Origin: Sporothrix humicola
Taxonomy: Eukaryota; Ascomycota; Sordariomycetes; Ophiostomatales; Ophiostomataceae
Direction of reading: 5' to 3'
Assembly: GCA_021396245.1 (NCBI GenBank)
Contig: WNYE01000025.1
Coordinates: forward strand, 62,001 to 126,000
DNA length: 64,000 nt
Both the position numbers and the translations under genes were made by a program. This document shows positions 1-10,800 of the stretch, piece by piece. The notes beneath the pieces were generated by a model. The model was not told the DNA's origin and did no database searches. It saw only the letters and a list, made by a program, of their open reading frames with translations. Positions within the stretch are counted from its first letter, which is position 1. Each line of letters begins with the position of its first letter.

Positions 1-545
1 TCCGCGGCGACGTCTCCCTCTACTTCCCCAACCTCGTCGGCCAACCGATCCTCTCGTCCGACAAAACCAAGGCCGGCAACAAGCAGACCGACACGACGCC
101 CATCTTCGAGTCGAGCTCCGCCACCGTTGTCGCCTTTTTCAGCAGCCTGTGGGCCGAGAACCAGGTCCGCACGTTTGTGTCGACCGAGGCGAACCCGGAG
201 CTCGATGCGCTGCTGACGGCCAACAGCGGGCCCGGAAAGGCACAGCTGGTCAACATCAACTACGAAGACAACTCGATGCGCGCCTGGCTGGTGCGTCGCT
301 TTACTGGCTCGTTCCGCAAGAAGATCCCCGAGCGCGACCGCGAAAATTACCTGCTGGTGACCCAGGGCATCAACGACGACATCCGCGAGAACATTGGCCT
401 GCTCAACAGCAAGGTCGGCTACGTGTACCTTCTGGACCAGCACTGCCGCATCCGGTGGGCCGGCAGCGGTTCGAGTCTGCCGGAGGAGCGCCAGAGCCTT
501 GTCAAGGGCGTTCAGCGTCTACTGGCCGAGGCCGGCAAGAAGTAG
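1..545 (+). CDS. ATP10: Mitochondrial ATPase assembly factor ATP10, 3' part
   Basis: The reading frame is open from base 3 to the TAG ending at 545, giving the last 180 residues; the 5' end lies outside the window. ATP10 is an inner-membrane chaperone that helps build the Fo sector of mitochondrial ATP synthase by acting on newly made Atp6. The segment carries the conserved thioredoxin-like C-terminal half of the family: FPNLVGQPL-like start, VAFFSSLWAENQ, then a run ending in KVGYVYLLDQHCRIRWAGSG, which is the family's closing block. No intron is apparent in the visible part. The gene converges on GOS1, 431 bases downstream. The assignment rests on remembered family conservation and is good; the N-terminal targeting peptide cannot be judged. 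Confidence 0.87.
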   Translation, partial: RGDVSLYFPNLVGQPILSSDKTKAGNKQTDTTPIFESSSATVVAFFSSLWAENQVRTFVSTEANPELDALLTANSGPGKAQLVNINYEDNSMRAWLVRRFTGSFRKKIPERDRENYLLVTQGINDDIRENIGLLNSKVGYVYLLDQHCRIRWAGSGSSLPEERQSLVKGVQRLLAEAGKK

Positions 546-976
546 GCATCCACAAAGCTGATTTACATTCACATGCATTTGGACGCGAACAAACCACGTA
601 AAACTCTTCTCATATTTAAACTTCTCCATGATAATACCCAGCATCTTGTACCATAGATATAAACAGACGGACACCATAGTGTACAAACCCATATGAAAAA
701 AAGAACTGTAGGAAAGCTGTACATAAATAAAAAGTGTAAAACATTGCAATTAAAAGTCCCAGTACTTCCAGCACCAGCAGAATAAAAGACGCATATGTGC
801 ATAAGATGGGGTCCCGTACAAAACGCCGTTAAAAAAGTCGAGAATAAAAGTGGTGTAAAAGGGTAAGCAAAGGAAGACAAATGCAACCGCATGCTAGTGT
901 GTGAGAGCAAATGGGGAATCTGTGACAGTAACGGACAAAGACAACAACTCATGAGAACAGAGTGCATGGACCCTGC
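546..976. other. Convergent 3' intergenic region, ATP10/GOS1
   Basis: This is A/T-rich spacer between two convergent genes. It contains several AATAAA-type signals on the plus strand (near 725, 780 and 843) that could serve ATP10 polyadenylation. No coding potential or RNA gene was seen. Confidence 0.6.
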
Positions 977-1755
977 CTACATGAACCAAAAGAAGACTAG
1001 GAAGCAGAACGCAATGAACGAGCCCATGATAATGCCGTCCCGCCGCTTCTTGGACGAGATACGCCCAATCAGTGTGTTGATCCCGGGCACTTGGCTCGCC
1101 GCCATTGTGATCCGCCGGTTGATGTTGGTCAGCGTCTCGCGCTGGATGCCAAAGTTCTCGTTGACGGCATACGCCTGGCTCAGCACGCTGTCCACCATGT
1201 CGTGGCTGTTGTCGATGCGGCTGCGCTCGCTTAGCATGTACTCGGCCTCGGCCGCCTCGCCTGTCAGCGCACCGTTGCCGTCGGCTCCGTCGCCGCCTGC
1301 GCGGTGCGAGTTGATGTCGTTGCGGACGTGCGCCAGCAGGTTGACGCGGTCGCGTGCCTGGTTGAGCTGGACCTTGAGGCGGGTCAGGTCGCGGCGGTGC
1401 TCCTCGTACTTTTCGCGAAGGAGCGCCAGGTTGTTTTGCTTGACAGCCGAAGCGGTCAGGTTCGGGTCGGAGTCCAGAATACGGGTGAGTTTCTGGATAA
1501 TGGTTTCTCGCTTGCTCAGGAGCTCCTCGAGCTTCTTCTCGGTCTGCTTCTCTTCTTCGGACGGTTTGAGTGGTATCGTCGATGTTGACGAGAATTGTGA
1601 GAATTTGTTGAGATTGTTTTCAGTCTGATAGGTCAGTAAGTTGGTCACTCTAACTTGTGGTTTGTTCCTGTCGCACGGGCGCATACCTGACTCTCCAGAG
1701 TCCGGACTTGTTGCCGTAGCTGGGTCCAGCCCGAGTTTCCGCCTGCGGAAGCCAT
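977..1755 (-). CDS. GOS1: Golgi Qb-SNARE Gos1
   Basis: Two exons read on the minus strand: 1755-1687 (23 codons, starting MASAGGNSGWTQLRQQ) and 1624-977, joined across a 62-base intron with donor GTATGC and acceptor CAG. The product has 238 residues, normal for Gos1/GOS28. It begins with the family's WTQLRQQ..LESQ block, continues with a long helical region, and ends with a SNARE motif (MLSERSRIDNSHDMVDSVL, ETLTNINRRI, ASQVPGINTLIGRI) followed by a single C-terminal membrane anchor after KKRRDG. Gos1 works in intra-Golgi and ER-Golgi vesicle fusion as a Qb-SNARE. The downstream ATG at 1755 is chosen because it gives the family start. The gene is divergent from RPL35. Confidence 0.9.
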
Positions 1756-2631
1756 GGCCTTCAAGTATCGGAGGAATGTGTGTGTAAGAGGGAGGTGAAA
1801 AGAAGAGAAAAGCAATCTGGACGATAGCTTTGCGCAACCGTCGTCTCCTTGTGTGTCGACCGATCGGTCTTCGTTGATGATCGGCTTCCTCGGCACAAAG
1901 TCGAAGCAGGTGATTGTGATGCGAACTCGGAGATGCTGCGATTTCAAGGGGTCGTTGATGTTTCGTCAATGGAAATGAGTACCAACGTATTCGAGTCAGT
2001 TCGGCATCAGTAAATAGCAGGTCGTAAGTGCAATTAATTCGTGGTGATGCAAAGTTGCGTGTTGTGTCGCGAGGCAGCGAGATTCCAAAAACGGCCACGG
2101 ATGCGAAAGGAATGGTGGTGGTGAGGTCACGGTTCTGTTTTACGAGAGGACGGAGTTACCGCCAAGACCGACCTGCAGACCTGCAGGTGGAGGTTGGACA
2201 ATGGAAGGTGGAGGCTGACTTAGCGTCGTCGGTTGATGACGCCACACTGTGGCTGCACGCAGGCTCACGTGCTACACGTGATGCTGTGGGGCCAAGATGC
2301 TGACCTAATGCTTTTTGTCCATTTTCCTAGCCTCCACCCAAAATCTGCCGTAGGGTTCGTCGGCCCTAGAATTTTTTCCGCTAAAATCAGCCAAACAGAG
2401 TCGAGAGCTGGAGTGGACACCCGCAAAAGCGCCAGCAGAGGAGGGGGTTTGCTGGGTTTTGCTAGTGGCCCCAAAGAAAAAAGTTCTCCTACGCCCTTAA
2501 TTTTTTTTCGCACGCTTTTCCCAGTCCTCTTCGACATCTCGTGTGCACGACGACCAACTCTTCTTTCTCGACAACCCATCACCACATCACACGTCGACAA
2601 TCCCCCCCCACGACGACACATCCTCAACAAA
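1756..2631. promoter_or_regulatory. Divergent promoter region GOS1/RPL35
   Basis: This 876-base region separates two divergent genes. Two CACGTG boxes lie at 2266-2271 and 2275-2280, nine bases apart start to start. A TAGGGTT telobox-like motif lies at 2351-2357 about 280 bases before the RPL35 start; such motifs are common in fungal ribosomal protein promoters. A short CCTGCAG duplication occurs around 2171-2186. A pyrimidine-rich leader precedes the RPL35 ATG. The role of these sites is inferred from sequence alone. Confidence 0.5.
2266..2280. promoter_or_regulatory. Paired CACGTG boxes
   Basis: Two perfect CACGTG palindromes lie at 2266-2271 and 2275-2280. This is the core bound by bHLH factors of the Cbf1/Cpf1 class in fungi. 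They lie between GOS1 and RPL35, about 350 bases from the RPL35 ATG. Confidence 0.45.
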
Positions 2632-3675
2632 ATGGTACGTCTTTAGAGATGAGTTGTTGTATTGCAGTCGCTGCAATGACAACAATGGAATTGGAATGGA
2701 ATTGAAAGGGAAAACGAACATCGCATCGCCGTCGGAAATCTCGAAATTGGTCGACATCGGAACTTTCGCTCTCTTCACGCACGCCGCACGATACCTCGAA
2801 CGCCCGCGATGTCCGCCACCTCGTCTTTCCTGCGATCACTCGAAGAATGTGCATGCATGCCGTTATGCTCGCAAATTCTTTCGGATTGCTTTGGGTCGGC
2901 TTGAGCTGGCATAAAGTTAAATCTTTTCGACGGCTGGCCCACGACTCGGCATCCATCCTCCTTTCCGTCCCGCCCACCGCTTTCAAGCACAAATACAACA
3001 GCAGTCATGTCAAAATGCAGCGAGCGGATACAGCAATCAGCAATCGTTGAGGCATGCATCTCGAAGCATACGGGCGGTTGTGCGGAATCCGGTCGATGAA
3101 CGGCACGGCGTGACGAGAAGAGGCGACGACGACCAATAACAGACGGCCGGCCGACACAGGGTTTCGTTGAAAGAGGAGGATCGAAAGGATTGCCATCTTG
3201 ATTTCCCACTCAGTCGCCGGACTCCGTTGCTAACTTCAATTCAGTCTTCCAAGATCAAGGCCGGTGCCCTGTGGCCCAAGAGCAAGGATGAGCTCGTCAA
3301 GCAGCTCGCTGAGCTCAAGACCGAGCTGAGCCAGCTCCGCATCCAGAAGATCACCTCGTCGGGTTCCAAGCTGAACCGGATGTAAGTGTTTTATGCGCAA
3401 TACCCTTCTCCGCAAATTTGAGCCGCATCTAACTCTTCTCCAGTGGTGACGTCCGCAAGTCGATTGCCCGCGTCCTGACCATCATCAACGCCAAGCAGCG
3501 CGCCCAGCTCCGCCTCTTCTACAAGAACAAGAAGTACCTGCCCCTGGACCTGAGACCGAAGCAGACCCGCGCCATCCGCCGGCGGTTGTCCGCCGAGGAT
3601 GCCGCCCGCACCCTCACCAAGACCAAGAAGCGCCAGTCTCACTTCCCCCAGCGGACTTTTGCCGTCAAGGCATAA
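2632..3675 (+). CDS. RPL35: 60S ribosomal protein L35 (uL29)
   Basis: Three exons: 2632-2634 (only the ATG), 3245-3381 and 3444-3675, giving 123 residues, the normal size. Intron 1 is 610 bases with donor GTACGT directly after the start codon; intron 2 is 62 bases (GTAAGT, CTCCAG). The protein runs M-SSKIKAGALWPKSKDELVK, then LRIQKITSSGSKLNRI|GDVRKSIARVLTIIN and ends KRQSHFPQRTFAVKA, matching the eukaryotic L35 family. It is a component of the large subunit near the peptide exit tunnel. The start-codon exon is required because the second exon has no upstream in-frame ATG that gives the family N-terminus, and ribosomal protein genes often have this structure. The large intron 1 may influence expression, which is inference. 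Confidence 0.93.
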
Positions 3676-5276
3676 GCGGTTCGTGTGTTGAATGTTTCCT
3701 TCTTCTTTTGCTGCGGGGAAAGGTGAAAGGGTTTTGTATGTCTGTGGGCTGTGTGGCATCATGATTTTGAGGCGACAATGGGACTGTTTTAGTTTTCATG
3801 GATAAACAAAAAAGAAAGGTTCTTTTTATGCAATACAAAAAACTAAAAAGGATAACCTCTCTTTTTTCTCTTTTTCTGTGATCACTGTATACTGTCTTTC
3901 TCTTTTGTTTCTGCTTTTCTTTCATGGGGGAGACTCTCGGGGAACAGCAAAAATATTCACTACAAAATGGGGTGTTTGGTTCTTTTACAACAGCGCTCTC
4001 TTTCTCTTCCAAAACATACCGACAAAAACTCACACGACAAACACCAAAAGTTACGACATCCGGAACGGAAAAGGGGCATTTCGAGGGGTTTCGGTTTTCG
4101 CATCAAGGGACGGACCACAAGATATGCATACCGGTTTCGCGGTGCTGGAATTTCATACCAAATAAAAAAAGAGTAAAATTTTAAACAACTGTATGTGTGA
4201 TATTATCAGTGAAGTCTTTGAAGGTGGCGTATCAACGGGCGGTTTCTTTTGATGGTGTCTTGAAGAGCAATGTCGAGCTGTTGTCGTGTTTCTCCAGAGA
4301 AACGTCGGCATTGGTCGAAGCCAGTCTCCTGTATAACTTCTAACGGTTTGAATGGGATAGTCCCATGCGGTAACAAATATACAGTGTGCAAGCATTTTCT
4401 CTTCTCTCATTGAATATTTCATCTTAGCAATTCTAAGAGCCTCCTTTATCATAAGCTTTCATCGCATGATCGTTCCGTCTCATACCCTCTTCTTACTATA
4501 GCCCTCACTTTGTTCATCGATATATGATATTCAAACCACCCTTTCGTCAATTGCTTCTTTTATTTATCGTTGAAATATAAATACAGTTCGCCTTTTATTT
4601 GCTTATAAACATATGTAAACATTTTTTTTTTAAAAAAAGAAAAATATATACTGACATATGTTTTTTACTTTGTTTTCTAGAAAGAAACGAGTAAAAATGT
4701 AATAGGAAAAAAAATTAATAAATTAAAAGAATGAATGACATCCCTCGGTGAGAATCAACACACTGTTTTAAACTTCATCACCTTCGGTTTAGACAGAATG
4801 AGAACATAACAAAGACATTTCAAATAATTTTCGTATTCTGCGGGATAATCTGGTCTATAGGTACAACAGTGATATCGCATTGAAATGGAAATAAAAATCA
4901 TTCATGGTAATTTAGTTAGCAAATGGCACAAAATTGTGCTTCTCCAAATATATGGTCTTCTTTTCCGTGATACGCCTTTATCACCGCCCACTCGCCGTGT
5001 CTTTATCTCAGAAGACAACCGTTTCTAAGCGGGCCCAGTACCGTGAAAACCCCAAACCGCCCAAGCCACCAACGCCGTTCCAATAGAAGAGGAAGAATAA
5101 AATAGTGTGAAAGGAAGTGAAGTGAAAAGAAATGAGAAATGAGAAAACAGAATGAAACATACAACAAATCCGTGGTGAATAATTTGTGGCATCAAAATGT
5201 TGAAAATGCAAGAGGGGTAACAATAAAGAAACATTAGGAGGGAAAAGAGGAAAACATAAGGTGGAGGTTCAACGCT
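3676..5276. other. Convergent 3' intergenic region, RPL35/ZAP1
   Basis: This is 1.6 kb of spacer between convergent genes. The part from about 4490 to 4760 is strongly A/T-rich with poly-A and poly-T runs (for example 4621-4640), and the rest is mixed. No coding frame or RNA gene was found. Confidence 0.55.
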
Positions 5277-7803
5277 TCAAACGATGATGGAGCTGGAAAT
5301 GACTGAGCTGCTTGTCGAAGACTTGGCGATCGACGAGGTGGTGGTCTTGCTGTGCTGGGCGCTGTGTCGGCGCAGCTGGTCTTTCCGGTGGAACGTCCGG
5401 TTGCAGCCAGGGAACTTGCACTCGTATTGGCCGTCGCCGGTATGGATGCGCTTGTGCTTGGAGAGATTGGACGACTCGCTAAACTCCTTGTTGCAGTAGG
5501 GGCACTTGAGCGGGCGCACTTTTGTGTGGGTGCGGATATGCATAGCTATAGAGAAAGAGGCGGTCAGTGGCTGTTACACACATAAGAGAGACATAAAAAG
5601 AAGGGTTGGGTAGCATACTCAGTGCACTATGCTGCCGGAAAGTTTTGCCACAAATGTCACACGAGAGCGGCTTGCTATCCTCGTGGATCAGCTTGTGCTG
5701 GAGGAGAGCCTGGTTGGCGGAGAACGACTGGTGGCAGATGTCGCACGTAAAAGGTTTGTCTGAGATGTTAGTATGGGTGGTACAGAAAGGGGCGCTCTGT
5801 TATGAGTAGTATCAAGCAACTTGGTGGTGTATTGGAGACTTACTGCCTGTGTGGACTTGCATGTGGCGGTCGATCTTGCTCTTCTGAGCAAAGCCACCCT
5901 TTTCCTCGCTGTCTCGGCGTGTGCAGCCCTGCCAGCCACACGAGTAGGTGCCCCCCACGTCTCTCTTGAGCAGATGGGTATGGGCAGCAAGCACATGCTT
6001 GTGGAGCTCGCCGGCCGAGTCAAAGGACTGGCCACATGGCACACCACCCACGGTGTTGCACCAAGCACACTCAAAGACTTGCGGGCCCGCATCCACAGCG
6101 GCGCCATCGGCACCAACCCTGTCCTCGGCCTTGTGACCCAGTGCACCAGAAAGCGACAGCTTGATCTCCTGTTTGGCAGTCGTCCGGGGCACGGCCATGG
6201 CAGTGTCCTGCAGAACCGCGGCCTTGATGCTGGCATTGTGGCTCGGGTCAAAGGCATAGGTGCCCAGAGGCAGCGAGGCATCCGGTAGAGTCAGGCCCGT
6301 TGCTGTATCTTGACCGGATTCTGCCAAAGAAGGCGTTCTGGCCAGGTCTTGCGAAGCCAGGGAGACGGAAGACGACGCTGAAGACGCCATGCCAGGCGTC
6401 TGAGCTATAAGGTTCTGCTGCATGGCGGGGAACTGGAGCAGGTTCAGGCTCTTGTGTTCGTTCCACAGGTGCTCAACCATGGCCTCGCTATTAGGGAACT
6501 TGGCACCGCACTCCACAGCAGCCATATGGTTGTGGGTATGGCCGTGGCCGTGGGTGTGCGCGTGGCCATGGCTGAGGCCGCCGCTGGTGTTCTCATTCAT
6601 GATCATGTTCAGATCGAGATTGTCAAAAAGACCGCCTTGGCTCTCAGGCAGGTGACGAATGTGGCACTCCTGGTAAAAGTTGGGGTCCTCAACAGGGCAG
6701 AACGTAGCGGTGCACTCTGAAGGGTTGAGGGGGTTATGTGCCTCGCGCAGATGCTGATAGTTGATCAAGAACTGCGGGCTGATGCACATGTCCGGGCCAA
6801 GACCGAACGGCAAGCAGGATGGAGGGGAGGTGGAGGACGCAGAGTGATGATGGCCTTGGTGGTTGTGCATACCAGATGTCGTTGAAGATGAGGCAACAGA
6901 CATATGATGTTGCTGTTGTTGTTGCTGTTGTTGCTGTTGAGATGCCTGCCGTTGCTGCTCCACAAAAGATGTGAGGGCAGCAGCAGCAATAGCGTCTTCT
7001 GGTGAGACGGCAGCAGCGGCAGAAGTAACTGGAACAACGCCAGGCTCCTGGAGACAGTCCTCGTCCTCACAGCAAGCAGACGGGTCATCAGAACAGGCCG
7101 AGTCGTGGCAGATCTCACCAAAACCGCAGTCACTGTCACAAGTTGACTCCATGTCATCCTCAGCTCCGCGGCCACCTGCACCAGAGTGCAGCGAGTGCTG
7201 GGTAGGCGGAGAAGACAGAACAGACAGCTGCTCGGCAAAGTCATTGGCGTAGGCCGTTGGCTTCACACCAGAGGCCGTAGGACCTACCGAGGTAGGGATG
7301 CCACTCTGAGAAAAGAACCCGCCATTCGTAAAATCTACCAGGCTGATTCCACCTGCCTGTGTGCTTCCCACGGATGTGGTAGTAGGAATGCCGTGCATGG
7401 CATGCTGCTGGTGACCAGCCGACATGGCACTGGGGTCAAAGTGGCGGGTGTGGAAGAGCATATGGGCGGAGGAGTTTGAGGGGGTGTTGCCACCAAAGTG
7501 CAGGCCGCTGGTGCCGGTGGTGGTGCTAGTGCTGTTGCTGTGGTGGTGGCCGCTCCCCGTAGGGCACTTGGGGGGATGTGCGCAGAGGTCGTCGTGCGGC
7601 GTGCGGAAGGCTGTAGCCATGCTGGTCTGATGCTCCTGGCCCACACAATGGGGGCTCTGCAGACCAAAAAGCTTCCATGCGTCGTCCATGTCGACATCTC
7701 CAAGAGGAGAGTGGCCGTCTAGCGAGAGGGCATCACCAAAAGACTCGAGGTGGTAGGGGTAGCTTAGCGACATGCGCTGGAGGCGAGGATTGTTGCCGTC
7801 CAT
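5277..7803 (-). CDS. ZAP1: Zinc-responsive C2H2 transcription factor, Zap1/ZafA type
   Basis: Three exons on the minus strand: 7803-5844, 5759-5619 and 5545-5277, with introns of 84 and 73 bases, both inside the finger region, giving 789 residues. Five canonical C2H2 fingers fill the C-terminus (about residues 618-766): YSCGWQGC.., FTCDICHQSF, LSCDICGKTF, LKCPYCNKEF and YECKFPGCNRTF. Upstream lie degenerate fingers (ECTATFCPVEDPNF, AAVECGAKFPNSEAMVEH, FECAWCNTVGG), a Cys-rich acidic block at about 221-254 (CDSDCGFGEIC.., SACCEDEDC), a poly-Q tract near 286-299 and a His-rich stretch near 413-428. This arrangement matches Zap1/ZafA, the activator of zinc transporter genes under zinc starvation, in which the extra fingers and Cys-rich part sense zinc. 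The ATG at 7803 is the first in-frame ATG; the frame stays open upstream without one. Function is inferred from architecture. Confidence 0.85.
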
Positions 7804-10800
7804 GTTAAAGGCTCGTTCTCCGGCTCTCGTGTTTGCTTTTTCTTCTGCAGACTTGTGGATGTGTGTGCGTGTATTGTGTGTATGTGTATGGAGGGTGGTG
7901 TGTTTGAGGCGGTGATGTGGCAGGAAGCGTATGGCAATGCAAAGGGGGATGAGATGAGAGATGAGGATAAAACGAGGAAGAAGAAGGGTAGAAAGAGGAA
8001 GAAAGATCAAAGAGTGCAAGAGTTGTTATGAAGAAGAACCCTTGAGGCAAGGCGACGGGCTGGAGATATAGGATACGGAAGAAGTAGTCAAGTAGAAAAC
8101 TGTGAACGCAGTTTCCGACCCATGTGTCAGCCAGATAGAGAAGTAGACAGGCAAAGGTTGGCGGAGAAGCGCTCAACGGCTTCTTGATTCAACAATGGAG
8201 GCTCGGTCGAAGATACACGCCATTCCTTTCGAACAGGAAGGCGGTAGGTAGAACTGGTATGTGTAACGTGCAGCAGAATGTCTTTGTGCGGCTCGTCCGT
8301 GGGGGTTTGTATGGAAAACAGATATGGAGTTGAGGTGAGCGGAAGGGAGATCGAGGCAAGATGATGAAAGAGGTAGATCTGAAAAAGTAGATATCAGGAT
8401 GTCGAGATCACGGAGCGATTCCGAAGGGAAGGAGGGGAGAAGTAAGGAACGTAAGAGAAAGAGGCAAGAGGTACCGGGGGAAGAGTCAGTCAGGGCAGGA
8501 GAGACCCTCGTGCCTCGTGGTGATATGGCAAGGCAAGAAGCACCGGCGCTGGCGGACGGGATGGAAGGAACGACCGAATCTAGCGGACTGGAACTCGGTG
8601 GCTCGCTAGAAGGGAACGAAGATGCGTTCTCCGTAGGTGTATTTTATGGTGATTTTAGTGGTGGCGGTCACTGGGTGGCCGTTAATGTCACTCTGTAGTG
8701 GCATTTTGGTGTGTTTTGGCCCCCAAGATACAAGCAGGATACAACGGATTTAGGGCAAGCCACAGCCGTGACACATCGCAACCCCCACTAACTACACCAC
8801 CACAGCGCCTTCCCTTTTGGAAAAATTTCTTCAGGGCCTGGGCTGAACGTCATTTTGGTAGGGGAAAATGGGCTGTAGGGCCAGGTCCAACCCCCCCACC
8901 TGCATTAGCCGTACCCACTGTAGCAGCTTTCCACAGCTCTGATTGGGCAGGACCCGCCAAGGCGAGCGCGAGGCTCAGAAAAACCCCAAGCAAAACCCCG
9001 TCCGCGCGACGAGGATGAGAACCCGGATGGACATCTCTTGCCTTTTTCTCTGTGTCGAGCTCTGCACAATTCGCAGCGGAAGCGCAAGACGGCAGGAGCA
9101 CAGAGACACTGCACACACAGGAAACGAAAACAGAAGGAGCAAAAAAGACCGAATTATGTGCGTTTCCTTTCCTCTCTCGCTTGAGCAAGGCACAAGACGA
9201 AAAACTTAATTTCAAAAATCAAAAAATCAGAACTCAAAACTCAGATTTGGTTCGAGGCTCAAGCCTGCAAACGGCCTTTGCAAACAGCTTTGCCGAGCAA
9301 CACAGAGACCATCAGTCAAGCCTTTTCTGGCAACCCATTGCCCTGGGTGTGTGAGCAAGAAACCCTGAAATGGATGATCGCCTAGTTTATTTTTCTGTTC
9401 ATTTTCTCTGTTATTTCCCCCTCGTCTGCCCTGTCGTATTAAGCTGTTTGTCGTTGATTTTCGTCTCCATTCTGTGGCTTACGATTTGTGCGTTTGGAGA
9501 GGCTATCTAGGACATAAGCCTTCGTCGCGAAACACACATTGTTGGCCCGACAGATAAAGGCAAACATACAAACACAGACAAACATAGGTGAAGACTAACT
9601 CAAACCCTTCTCATGAACGTCCATCTCTCATAACCACTTCATACGGACATGATATACGTCGGAAACGTCCCGAAGGCAGAAACTCAGTGGCACAGATGTC
9701 GCCAACAAACAAACTCGTGCTGAAGCTTTATTTTTGGCTCTTTTTTGCCTTCACGATTTATTTCCATCCGGCTATATTTCCTTGTTGCTACGTCGTGTTT
9801 GTAGATCTGTTAGATTGTTTGGTTGGTACTTTTGATTCTTCTAGAGGATGCCCCAGAAGCCCTTTGTTGTCAGCGGAAACCTCCGCAGCTCACAAGCTAC
9901 TGCAATTTGTATGCAATTTGTACAGATTTTCTTAGACCTTGTTTACTACGATGACCTTAGGTCTGGGGATTTGCCGCTTCGGAGGTGCCAAACGCCAGAT
10001 TTGACCCGTTTGGGAGACAACAGGCGACTGTCTGGCGACTGGTGAGTTTGGCAAGAAAGCATCGTAATTGGAGAGACGGACGAGGCCCAGCCAGCCAAAA
10101 GCAGCTAAGTAGCAATAGCAAAGCAACAGCTAGCCCTGGCAAGCAACGGCAGCCTGCGACTGGCCGGAGCTGTCCGTAGGGCTTTGGTGAGGATCTTCTC
10201 GAACTTTTCGAACCTCTCATCGACAGGGCTTGCCATTCGCCTGTTCGCCATCACATATTTAGTAATCATTAGTTTCACACGGCTATATGTCTTCGGAAAA
10301 AGAGATGGGTGACGGACACTGGACGCACAGTCTTCCCCAAAAACTGTAATCCTCCGCTGTCAAAGCAAGAATCTCCAGGATATATCAGAGTCGATGACAT
10401 TTTCCTTGTGGAAATACGCTTTTTTGTTTTCAAAAAAAGTACTGTCGACGGGCCCTAATGAGCCAAAATCAGCCCAAACCGCAGCCCAGACCATTCTAAA
10501 AGCAACACAAAATGAAGCACAAGAGCCGTCCAAATCCGCCCATTGCCAGCTAAATTCCAAGATTTCCAGATTTACTGTCTGGGCAACTCGCCTTTCTCCG
10601 GATTGTCGATACCGGTATCAGACCGTCATTCGACCGTCACTCGCTGCTCTGTCATTGCTTGCCAGCCATCTATTATTCCACTTCTTCCATCGCCTTCTTT
10701 GCCTGCCTAGTAATGTATTATTATATTTAATGTCAACATATATAACGCCCATATTCGGCCGAAATACTGAAAATCAAGTACGAGGCTCCATCGATCAAAC

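Noticed and set aside
2635..3244. Intronic snoRNA in the long RPL35 intron
   Set aside because: Ribosomal protein introns often host snoRNAs, but no C box (RTGATGA) with a matching D box (CTGA) is present; CTGA was not found in this intron.
7804..8019. 72-codon in-frame extension upstream of the ZAP1 ATG
   Set aside because: The frame is open but contains no ATG, and its content (Leu/Ser then His/Thr from a CA repeat) reflects leader composition.
9240..9265. B-box-like GGTTCGAGGC
   Set aside because: No A box upstream and no cloverleaf could be drawn.
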